Assembly (NCBI RefSeq): GCF_048569485.1
Contig: NC_134360.1
Location: 203,667,692 to 203,731,691 of the forward strand
Reading direction: 5' to 3'
Source: Anomaloglossus baeobatrachus
Lineage: Eukaryota; Chordata; Amphibia; Anura; Aromobatidae
Length of the DNA: 64,000 nucleotides
The position numbers and the translations under genes were made by a program. The notes beneath the pieces were generated by a model, which saw nothing but the letters and a program-made list of their open reading frames with translations, ran no database searches and was not told the origin of the DNA. Below, in pieces: positions 37,201-49,200 of the stretch (positions are counted from its first letter, which is position 1; the number at the start of each line of letters is the position of its first letter).

Positions 37201-40200
37201 CGGCTCCTGATCGCTTCATTTCGTCGCTCTCTCGCTGTCACACACAGCGATGTGTGTGTCACAGCGGGAGAGTGACGACCAAAAAATGAAGCTGGACATT
37301 CAGCAACGACCGGCGACCTCACAGCAGGGGCCAGGTCGTTGCTGGATGTCACACACAGCGACAGCGACGGGACGTCGCTGCAACGTCACAGAAAATGGTG
37401 ACGTAGCAGCGACGTCGTTGTCGTCGTCGTTATGTGTGACACCAGCTTAATTTCCTTTGGACTGGTGCTGGTGATATTTTCAGTTTATTCAAGCCTTGGT
37501 TGTAACCAGGTGGCTTGTACTCCTCTGTGGTATTGTTGCTGAAAGCTTTGCTGAACTTCTAAAACAGTCATCTGTAGATAAGTAGTTCATGCTTTCCCCC
37601 CTGTGTGTCCCCTTGTGTGTTCTATAGTTCTTTAGTGGGATTGATGAAGAGTTCATCCCATCTGTTCCCTATTTAAGACCCAACACTACGGATAACAAGT
37701 GTCAGGTATCCGGCTAGGTGCATAGGTGCGGTACCTACTGTATCTAGGGTGGTGAGGTATTCCAGTAGGTTCGGTCAAGGGTCACCATCTTCCCTTTCCC
37801 TAGTCACAGGATTTCCGTTCCCTTTCGCCATGCGCTTGGTATTTGTACGTATCTAGCTTGACAGCTGATCTCTGGGATTGGCTGCAGTGGTGATGTGTGC
37901 TGTAGTTGTCACATTACCACTGTGGAGAGCAAATGCTAGATGCACACAGGGAACGCAGGATCTGAATGAACACAGTGATGAAGCTATACATAGTCAAATG
38001 CACCATGTCACCATTAGAAGATACAATATCTATGCCTTCCTTTTGTAGAAACTCATATGGTTGCCTTTGGGATATATTGCATCTTTAAGAGCAGTGGGAT
38101 TCATCCTACTATTATACCAGTCAATTTTTGCTGGAGAACGTCTGACATGAGATAAAGTTAGGGGCGACATATCATTGGTGCTACACAGGTGTCCAAGAAG
38201 TTATGGGACCCATTTCTACCTCTAAAGTTGATGGACTTGTGTATGTTGATGAGTTATTGGACTAAAAAGACCCATTTGCTGTTTTTGCACAGGGAAATAA
38301 AGTAACAAACAATGTCAAAAATTGAAATGAAAAATTATTACTGGCATGAAATTTGTAACTAATGATGGGTTCACTATTAATGAAGACTTACAATTTGATT
38401 GATATTTTATCTGATTATATTAGGACACTTGGTTCCTATAAAATACCAATGATGTGAAGAATATAGAGTGTAAATACAGCACAATGTATGATCATTGAAT
38501 CCATTGTGACAGAAGCGTAAAATGAATGTTTGTTGATGTTGATAAAGGAATGTATTGAATAATGAACTTACTATGGTGCATATTTTCTCCATGACGGGAG
38601 AAAGTGCCTTCATTACGTCCTAGAGGTATAGAAAAGATAATGTCCTTATAATCAAATGTAGAATCACCATGACAAATAAGTGGAAATTAAGAGACAGATT
38701 TTTGCTTAATTAAAGCTACCGTTCCATTTTTTAATTTATGTTTTTAACTGTAACCTGTCATTTGTTTTGTGTTACCTGAACCCTGGGCAGCCGGAATCAG
38801 AGCCTGACATGATTATAGCCTGATATACTTTTTTCGAAACTCTGCAGTGTTTCAGAGAAAACATAGTTTGAAAAGTTGGCCAGGGACTATAGGAGGAGAT
38901 CTGACTAGTCCAGTGCAATCCCTGCTAAGCTTCTTCTCGCACAATTCAAGTTGATTGACAGGTCTCTCCCTATGTGCACACATGAGGCACCTCTCTACCA
39001 ACTGGAGAAGCCGGTCGGTGCAATCTTCAGACTAGTCATGTCTCTCTATAGTCCCCAAATGGCTTCTCAAACTATATTCTCTCTGAATCGCTGCATCGTT
39101 TCAAAGTAAATCATACCGTACTACAACTGCACAGTCAGGCCCCGCTTCACACCGCCCATTGTTCAGGAGCATTAATCTAACGACAAATTCCCATTAGCTT
39201 TAATCACTTGGAATCAGACAGCATTATAACACTTTAAATAGAAAATACATTATATAACATCATTGAAATATAATTTTATGATTAAAAATAACATGCGCAG
39301 ATCAGCCATTTTTAATTAAAGGGGATTCCTACTTGTACAACACATTGAAGACTTTGGGCTTCCTGTGATCGCTCATCTGAATAAAGATGTGTCACAGGGT
39401 TATTTATTTCTTTCATTGGAGGCCAGAAGTTCTACTGCGCTGAGACCTCAATGGCGCTCATATTAAAGCTCCACAGATCTAATGTAGGATGAAAATTTGG
39501 GAGGGCCTATGCAATGGCTCCAAGGAGAAAATAGGAACTAAATGACAGATGTAAATTATTTAAAATGTGTAAATTGTTAAAATGTGTTAAAGGGGCAGTC
39601 ACAATTGTTAAAATTCTTTACATGGGTAAAACTTTGAAATTCTTGTAAAAAACAGCAATTTTGCAAATTACCTCTTATTAAAAATCCTCTCTACTCTCAA
39701 GAACAGGGGGATTTTTAATTTTATACTTTACTGCTTATTGTGTAGGTTATCGGACACCTTTGCAGTCTATCAGAGGTGGCTGGTTTTCTGGGAAAAAAGA
39801 TCAAATCTATCAGAGGTGGTCGGTTTTCTAGGAAAATAGGGTAGTCTTTCCCACTATTTGTTAGCAGAGCTCTGAAGCCGGAGCCGTCCTGGCCTGAGCT
39901 ACCAACCCTCTAAAAATTCCAGGACAGTCCGTAACAATAGAGCACTGTGTTGCACTGTCATTAAAACAAAAAGTTAACACGTTTGTGATTTTTTTGGAAG
40001 CTGAAGTAATCTATACACATTATTTTGTCTGTAGTTATCATCTTTTTACAGTTTACAATAAATGCAGCCGATGTCTTCATATCAGAATTATGGGCTGTAG
40101 ACTTGTATCACTTATTGTCATAAGGATTTATTATGGTTTTCCAATGTAGTATCTGTCCGTGATTTTTTGATAATCTGTCCAGAAAAAAAAGCCAAGTTGG

Positions 40201-43200
40201 CAACTCTGATCCTTTCTTATGTGCCACAGAGGCAACAGCCAAGCTGTCTCTGCATAATGGGAACACTTAGGGGTACTTTAAACGCTGCGACATCGCATCC
40301 GAAATATCGTCGGGGTCACGTCGTTAGTGACGCACATCCGGCGCCGGAAACGACATTGCAAAGTGTAAATCCTTTGTGCGACGATAAACGATCGCAAATG
40401 CGTCGAAAATCAGTGATCTGTGCGTCGGTCATTTTCAGAATGTCGGGTCGACCGCAGGTACGATGCTGTTTGTCGTTCCTGCAGCTCCACACATCATTGT
40501 GTGTGAACCCGCAGGAGCGACAAACATCTCCTTACCTGCGTCCCGACAGCAATGCGGAAGGGAAAAGGTGGGCGGGATGTTACGTCCCGCTCATCTCCTC
40601 CCCTCCACTTCTATTGGCCGGCCGCTTAGTGACGTCGCTGTGACGCCGAATGCACCTCCCCCTTGAAGGAGGGATTGTTCGGCAGTCACAGCGACGTCGC
40701 CGAGCAGGTATGTGCGTGTGAAGCTGCCGTAGCGATAATGTTCGCTACGGCAGCAATCACCACATATCGCATGTACGAGGGGGGCTTGTATTATCGCGCT
40801 CGCCATTGCTAGCCGATGTTAGCGATGTCGCAGCGTGTAAAGTACCCCTTAGAGTTCAAACCAGTATGATGACCATGTTACTGGTCCAAACTGTCAATCA
40901 TTAGAAGCCCACCAACCCCTGGAAAGCAGGAAGCCTAGACGCAGAAAAGTGGTGCAGTCCTGAACAACGAAGATTTGCCAATTCATTTAAGAGTGAGTGG
41001 GGAACATTGCTATTAATCTGGACACCTGTAAATGCATTCGAAAATATAAATATCAGCTGAGTGAAGTAACTCAATGATCTGATACCTACAATGAACAGAA
41101 ATATAAATGCAACACTTTTGTTTTTGTTCCCATTTTTCATGATCTGAACGTAAAGATCTAAGACTTTTTCTATGTACACAAAAGACCCTTTTTCTCTCAA
41201 ATATCGGTCAGAAATTTGTCTAAATCTCTGTTACTGAACACTTCTTTATTGAGATAAAACATCCACATCACTGGTGTGGCATATCAAGATGTGGACTAGA
41301 TAGCATGATTATTGCACAGGTGTGCCTTAGGCTGGCCACAATAAAAGGCCACTCTAAAATGTGCAGTTTTATAGCAAGATTATTGAACAGGTGTGCCTTA
41401 CGCTGGACACAATAAAAGGCCACTCTAAAATGTACAGTTTTACAGTATGATTATTGCACAGGTGTGCTTTAAGCTGGGCACAATAAAAGGCCACTCTAAA
41501 ATGTCCAGTTTTACAGTATGATTATTGCACAGGTGTCCCTTAAGCTGGCCACAATAAAAGGCCACTCTAAAATGTGCAGTTTTAAAGCATAATTATTGCA
41601 CAGGTGTGCATTCGGCTGACCACAATAAAAGGCCACTCTAAACTGTGCAGTTAAACAGCAAGATTATTGCACAGGTGTGCCTTAGGCTGGCCACAATAAA
41701 AGGCCACTCTAAAATGTGCAGTTTTAAAGCATAATTATTGCACAGGTGTGCATTCGGCTGACCACAATAAAAGGCCACTCTAAACTGTGCAGTTTTACAG
41801 CAAGATTATTGCACAGGTGTGCCTTAGGCTGGCCACAATAAAAGGCCACTCTAAACTGTGGAGTTTTACAGCAAGATTATTGCACAGGTGTGCCTTAGGC
41901 TGGCCACAATAAAAGGCCACTCTAAAATGTGCAGGGCTCACTAACACAGATTTAGACAAATCTATGAACAATATTATTGAGAAAAAGGCCTTTTAGAAAA
42001 AAAAGTCTTAGATTTTAGAGTTTAGCTCATGAAAAAGGGGGAAAAAAAGCAGAAGTGTTGTGTGTATATTTCTGTTTAGTTTATGTCGGGAGCATCGGTA
42101 TATCGATCTAGTATTTATCTATATTAATATATTAGTTTAATAATGATAGTAAAAATAACTTACAGTCTCTAGACACGTATCGTGGAAGGACTTTGCAAGT
42201 TCCTCTAATTCTTTGCCAGCTAGTTCAGCCTAAAAGAAAATGTAGACTTTGATTAGATGGGTGGGAACAGAATATATAATAATTTAATACGGACTTCCCA
42301 AATATACAAACTGTGTTACATTGATGAGAGGGTCATGCTGTTTTGGAGCGCAAGGAAAATCTAGGAAAAAAGCATTTTACTGCCTCTTAAGTCTTAAATG
42401 ATCCTATCCACTTTGCGGTCAGCGCAGAATTGCTACATATAATAACATTAACACCAGCGTCTGTTGTGCCGCCATAGTACGACCGTTTGGTTGGATCGAC
42501 ATGTGAACTATTTTCTATTAATCAGTGTAGATCATAAAACACCTTGTTGATAGTTTCTGATTCTGTATATGGGAAAAAAAGATTAAAAAAGCTAAATTTT
42601 CTTAAACCTTACCATACATTCTGTCATTTTCTGCCTGATAGAGGGGTTTTTGGGGGCCACATAATGAAAGCTTATAAGATATATCAGGGGGCGAAGAACA
42701 CTGGAGTACGGGGGAGGAGGTGAATGGGTAAAGTATATAATAGAGGCTATTATTCAACTGTTTAAGAAGAGTTGAAAGGGAATCTGTCACCAGGTTTTTG
42801 TAATGCCTTTGGAGATCAACATGAGGTATGGGCAGGGACCCTGATTCCAGTGATGTATCACTTGCTTGCTGCGGTTTTGATAAAATCATAGTTTGTTCTG
42901 CAGCACATCTACCAGTTGTCTGAAAGCTGAGCTCAGCATAACCCGATCCACACCACTGATTAGCAGCTTTCTGTGTAGTATACAGTGCATAGCCAGAAAG
43001 TTGCCAATCAGTGGTAGGGGCATTGGTATTTAGAGGAGAACTACCTGGCAGCAGGTTTATTACTTCTCTAGTGATAATCTCCTGAAGATAAAAGGGATTT
43101 TACCTAAACTACAGCAAGCAGCCCAGTAAGGCTACGTTCACACATCAGTTTTTTTTCCATCAGGCACAATCCGGAAAAAAACGGATAAAATGGATCTGTT

Positions 43201-46200
43201 TTATCCCCATTGATTTGTATTAGCGCCGAATTGTGCTGGATGGCATTGCATTGCATCCGGCTTTTGCTGGATCCAGCGTAATTGGCTAATGCGGTGGCTG
43301 GATGAAATGTCTCGTAACATTTTTTGTCTTTGACAAAAACCCGCATCGCGCTGGATTCGGCGCGATACAGCATGATTTACAATGGAAGCCCATGGACGTT
43401 GGATCCGGCGTAATGTGGCAAAAACCGGATGCGGCCGCCGGATCCGTTTTTTTAAACTGAGCATGCTCTAATTTATTGTAAAAAACGGATCCGGCAAAAA
43501 AAAAAACGGATAAAAAGGATGCAAAAACGGATGCTCCGTATACCGGATCCGTCAAAAGAAAGGATCCGGTGCATCCGTTTTTGCATATTCTGCGCCGGAT
43601 TTATTGCATCAGGCACACGCCGGATTGTGCCTGATGCCAAAAAACTGATGTGTGAAAGTAGCTTAAGTGACACATCAGTGGAATCAGGGTTTCCGCCCCC
43701 AAATTATGCTGCCCCTCAGATTAGGTAGCAAAACCCTGGTGACAGATTCCCTTTAAATAGTATTCTAGTTCTGTAGATTAGAAACTTCAAAAAAAGGGGA
43801 AAGATCAATATGTACTTTAATAAGGTTTTCTAGTCAGAAAAATGTGCTCAAATGGACATGAAACCGGGGAGTCCCTCCTCACTCAAACCCTTTATCTATT
43901 ACTCAATTGAGCTCTTGCATCCAGCAGGTCCAGCTATGAAGGTTCAAACATAGATGACATGGTAATCTTACATGGTACTTCTCACAATCAAAGCTATCAC
44001 TGGGGACCTGATCTCTGAAATCCCCATCAACCCTGGCAATGGGGCTCTACAGAGCCTTTTCTGATTTGAGTGGAGCTGTGCATGTTCTATTAGTTTTTGA
44101 GACAAAGGCTCAGAGGCAATGAATGAAGTTGAGGTCGAGCATGTGAACCTCTATTTGGACAGACCCTCATTCTTGGGACTGATAAGTGTCCCAATGCTTG
44201 GACTCCCACCGAGCCATAAGTTCTCTATCATCCTTCCTGGCGATACGCCATTCTTTGTAGCCAACTAGTAAATTTAAAATATAAAGACATTTCCTTGTAA
44301 AATTTTCAAACATTTTCTTTTTATGACAAATTATTTCCATTGATGAAAAAAAAAAGAACTGAAAAACTTACAAGATCCATATCACAAAACTTAACGGCAC
44401 AACCAAAACCTTTCTGTAAAATGATAAAGAAGAAAATTAAATTGTTACAATTAAATCAAATTTATTCAAAAGCCTTTTGTAAATTAAGTTTATTAGAAAA
44501 AAATTACAAGCTCTCTGCTCTTGGCAAGAAACTAATCAACCAAAAATAATAGAAGCCGATCAATGCCACTAATAGAGGTGTGAAACTTGAGGGGCATTGT
44601 TGGACCCTAGCAGTTATAGTTCATAAGGGGGGTGCTGTGTATACAATACTTTATAGAAGAGACAGTGGGGAGGCAATGTGCCATAAGAAGGACAGTGTGT
44701 GGTACATAGTTTGTTCAGGGAGCACAGTGAGGGGCAATTATTTATTCAGGGGCATAGCACAGGGCAAATAATTTTATGCTGGAGCATTATAATTATGCTG
44801 TTAATTTAAAGAGCACAGTGTCGGATTGAGCAGCACAAGGCCAAAGTAGATGAAAGTCTGCAGAGACGAATAGTGGATATGAAAAGTTAGAATGGTTTCT
44901 GAACAAGATGAAGAAGAAAAGAAAAAGAGCAACTTCAATCAGAAGAGACGTCATCTGTAAGGTAACTAGAAGTAAATTGTAATTTGTAATACTGACTATG
45001 TCTCATTAGTTGTGTGGTTACGGTATGGTCTGAAAACTGATTATGGTAAAAACAACTCCCAGTATCTCTTTACCATTTTTAAGGACATAATGGGAGTTGT
45101 AGGTTCATGTAAAACAATTATATAATTGAAATTACAATTGATCACTATTCTATGCGTGGCAATGTATTCATATACTGATGGTGGATCTGGTGCTGTATTC
45201 ATAATTATTGTGGTTCTGGTTATGTGTTCATGTACTGATGATGGCTTTTGTGATCTATTGCTGTACTGATGGTGTTTCTAGGGATGTATTATTGTACTGA
45301 TTTTGGCTGTGATGATTTGATTCTGTACTGATGGTGCATCTGGTGCTGCATTTCTTTACTGTTATTGGTTTTGAACCTGTGCACATGTAACAATCCATAA
45401 TTTGCCAGGTAACTTTATACATGGGCATGTTAATAAAGTCCAATTTATGTATATCAGCTCACCGTGAACAAGCTCACTCCTGGCCTCTCCCTGGAGCACG
45501 GAGAGGCACTGCCACAGCCCGATATTGCAAGTAAAAGAAAGGAGAAACATCCAGCTCTTCAGGCGAGGAAAGCCATGGTCTTTATTTCAGCATGCAGACA
45601 ACGGATGACATGACCAGCACAGCACTACGCGTTTCAGGTGAAACAATCACCCTTAATCATGATTAAGGGTTATTGTTTCACCTGACACGCGTAGTGCTGT
45701 GCTGGTCATGTCATCCGTTGTCTGCATGCTGAAATAAAGTCCATGGCTTTCCTCGCCTGAAGAGCTGGATGTTTCTCCTTTCTTTTACATGTTAATAAAG
45801 TATTTTGCCTTCTGACAAGTTGATGATTATTACATCTATACTTACGTGACTAAGTATGCAAATTACATATGAGTGGTCCCCTAAAGACAACTCAAATTTA
45901 AGCTTTGTATAACAGGGGGCCGCAACAGAAATTTTGACTTGGGTGTAGGAAAACCCAGATTTGACTTTGACTAATAATAAATGGTTTCTCTACATTCAAG
46001 ATAAAGTTTCACTTTTACTGACTACTGCAGTGTAGAATTATTCATCCCCCAAATAGAATCAGTTGTAGGTTGTAGGAGCACACATTTGTAAATCTGGTGT
46101 TGTCTCAAGTAAAATTGAAGCTAGGACTTCAGTGGTTACATCAGGTGTGCTGGAGATAAAACACATCAAATACATGGACTGGATAGGGTCTTCTTGACAT

Positions 46201-49200
46201 TTGATTGCATGTCAGAAATACGGCTAAGTCAATTTTTCTGATCCAGCTATAAAGTAATTTAATGTAGTAACACACTTATATTAATTGGGTAAATAATTGT
46301 GATACTGGACATTTTTGTATTTAGCTACTACATTTTTTAATATTTTGGAGCGCAACCAAATAAATGTTACCATCATGTCTTGTACTTTTTTCATAATGTT
46401 CCCGATTTTTTTCTCATCCCCTTCGGTCTATTAAAATATGAATAAAAGGTAAGGTATCGTTAAATTATTGTTTTTCAATTATTAACACACAGTAAAATTG
46501 TTACATTTCTGTTGTCCATGTTTTTCTTATTTTATATTGCATGATAAAAAAATGTGTATTATATTGGTAGTCTAGTTTAATATTCACACACAGTAACTTG
46601 ACCTAGATACAATACACTATAGAATATATAATCCAAACATTTAGTAAAACAATTCTTAGGTCCTGAATGCTGTTCACATCCATGCAGGTCCACAGATGAA
46701 GCTCACATCTATTGGGTATGCCATAAATGCTCATTGTGGGAATATCACTTTTATATACTACTAACTGTAGTACCCGGCATTGCCTAGGATAGTGACTTTC
46801 TCTTTGTCTCTCTCCTACTCTTCCTCTCTCCCAGTCTTTGTCTGTCTGTCTGTCTCTCTATCTCATTCTGTCTGTCTGTCTCTCTCTCTGTCTCTTTCTG
46901 TCTCTCTGTCTCTTTGTCTCTTTCTTTGTCCGTCTCTTTGTCTGCCTCTTTCCCTGTCTGCCTCTTTCCCTGTCTGTCTGTCTTTGTCTGTCGGTCTCTT
47001 TCTCTGTCTGTCTCTGTTTCTTTCCCTGTCTTCCTCTGTCTGTCTGTCTGTCTGTCTGTCTGTGCCTATATCTGTCTTTGCCTGTCTGTGTCTGTCTCTT
47101 TATCCATCTCTCCACGAACATATTACCTCACACATAAGTTTCTTATACTAAGAATGTTCTTAGTTCCTATAGCAACCAATCACAGCTCCTATTAATGAGC
47201 TGTAGCTCCCAGCTCCATTGACTTTAATGGAGGCAGGTTTTTGGCGAATGACTGTAAAGTGCAGGGTTACATTTTCCCCTCAAAACATAGTCTACGATGT
47301 TCCCTTAGTCAAATGGGGTGTCTGTGCAAAATGTTGTTATTGTAAATGCAACGATGCGAATTCCTTTAGCAGACATATATACGCACACACACACACACAC
47401 ACACACACTCAGCTTTATATATTAGATAGAAATTAATATGACTGGGTAAATCTGCTCTATTTGGGGCGTCAAGCAGGGAAAGCAGCTTAATGTACTTTCA
47501 CACTACGTTTTTTACATGCGTCGTGAACGTTTTTTAACGCAAAGACGGATCCAGTACAAATGTGTTTGCATTTCAATGCATTTGCAATGGACTCACGTCA
47601 ACATGGGTTCACAAGCGGTTGCGTGTGTTATAGTCAGAATCCAGTGACTTGCAGTATTTTAACTTTTTTCAAAAATGCTACTTGTAGCGTTTTTGACCTG
47701 TGTCGAAATACTGCATGTCACCGGATCCTGTCTATACCACACGCAACCGCATGTGAACGGTGGTATGCTGATAAAAAGGATCCTGTTTGCTCTACTGAGC
47801 ATGCCCAGAAACCAGCCTGGCGGGATCACAGAAAGTCTCTCTGTCTTTCTCCCTCTCTTCTCTCTCCCCTCTCTCCTCTATTCTCTCTCCCCCCTCTCTC
47901 TCCCCCCTCTCTATTCTCTCCCCCCTCTCTCCTCTCTCTCCCTCTCTTCTCTCTGTCTCCTTTCTCTCTCTCTCTCTCCTCTCTCTCTTCTCTCTCTCCC
48001 CTCCCTCCTCCCTCTCACTCCCCTCTCCCTTCAACAGTGGCATGTGCATTTGCAGGCTGTCAGGTCGACTTCCAATCATGACTCCAATGCCCGCCCATAA
48101 ACTGCAAGTGAAAGGATCCTGTAAAATAACACTTGCATTTGCATGCGTTCAACAGGATCCAGTCATATGCGGTTTGCGTTTTTTTGACGTCCGTCAAAAA
48201 AACTCTAAAGTGAAAGCAGCCTCTCCGTCTCATCACAGGTCCTATAGCAGTTGTGCCAACTTCTGCTATGGTAGGAATGCCACTGTTGTGGGCATACAGG
48301 TGGTAACGTCTTCCAGAGATGTTGTATGAACGCTGCACAAGCTCCAGCCAGATGAGGTCCCCTATACCATTCTCTGCAGCCCCCAACCATCTGGTCACAG
48401 AAATGTCTTGTCTGCCAGCAGCTTTTTTGTATATAGATTTCATAAGAAAGAAAAGAGCGGTGGCACACAATCATTAATGTAAAACACATTTTAGGAGTAT
48501 GAATATGACTTCACCAGCTATGCCTGTGGCTCTTTACCTTGTAGTTTATGGCAAATTTATAATGGGGGAAACCACATTGACACTTGTTTTCTGACCTAAT
48601 AGGGCATAAAAGAGACCCCAACCATTCTCATGGGTGCAGGTTTTCAGATTCCTATCTAGCAACCATTTAATTTTGATTTGCCAGAATGGCCTCAGATGGT
48701 AACGCCCTTATATGATTTATTATGGCCCTTGGATGTGATTGATAGAGAGACCCTCGGATCAAAAAAGGTTGTGCAGCCCTGTGTGTCTGCAGACTGTACA
48801 ATGATGTACAAAAATGGGTCCCTGGAAAGTCCGATCCTCAGGATCATGGACCGGTCTACAGGCCGCTCCGTTTGGGACGTCCATCAGCAGCAGAGTGTTG
48901 CAGTTATATTTTAACCCACTAAATATTATAGATTATTATATTATATTGTAATTATTATATCATCATATTTAACAATACATGTAGTGGGAAATATTGTGAA
49001 TTACCTCTTTTTTCCCAAACGTGCACATAAAGTCAATTAGTATTTTAGGCATGTCGGATACTTCCTATTAAAACACAAAATTATCAAATATTAATATTAT
49101 ACAGTTCAATATTACAGTATGCCGTATATACAATAATATAAAATTAGTCAATATCTGGAGATTTGTGAATGCTGTGCCCAGGAGATAAGAACATCATTGG

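Larger units (their letters stand above)
43760..48970. other. Intron 3 background
   Basis: Outside exon 4, the palindrome, the tandem repeat and the two CT-rich repeats listed separately, the sequence is AT-rich and shows no further exon with consistent phase. Confidence 0.4.

Noticed and set aside
40167-40806. Frames of 158 and 71 codons
   Set aside because: Both lie across a MITE whose inverted structure gives open frames on both strands.
41271-41935. Regular repeats considered as a CRISPR array
   Set aside because: The units are contiguous with no unique spacers and lie in a eukaryotic Tc1-like MITE.
42602-42640. Possible exon on the minus strand ending ATG|GTAAGG
   Set aside because: Length is not a multiple of three in any choice of acceptor and it lies near a MITE; it would break the frame of the micro-exon gene.
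46780-47195. Cys/Leu/Ser-rich frames in all plus frames and an Arg/Gln-rich frame on minus
   Set aside because: Pure CTGT/CT microsatellite translation.
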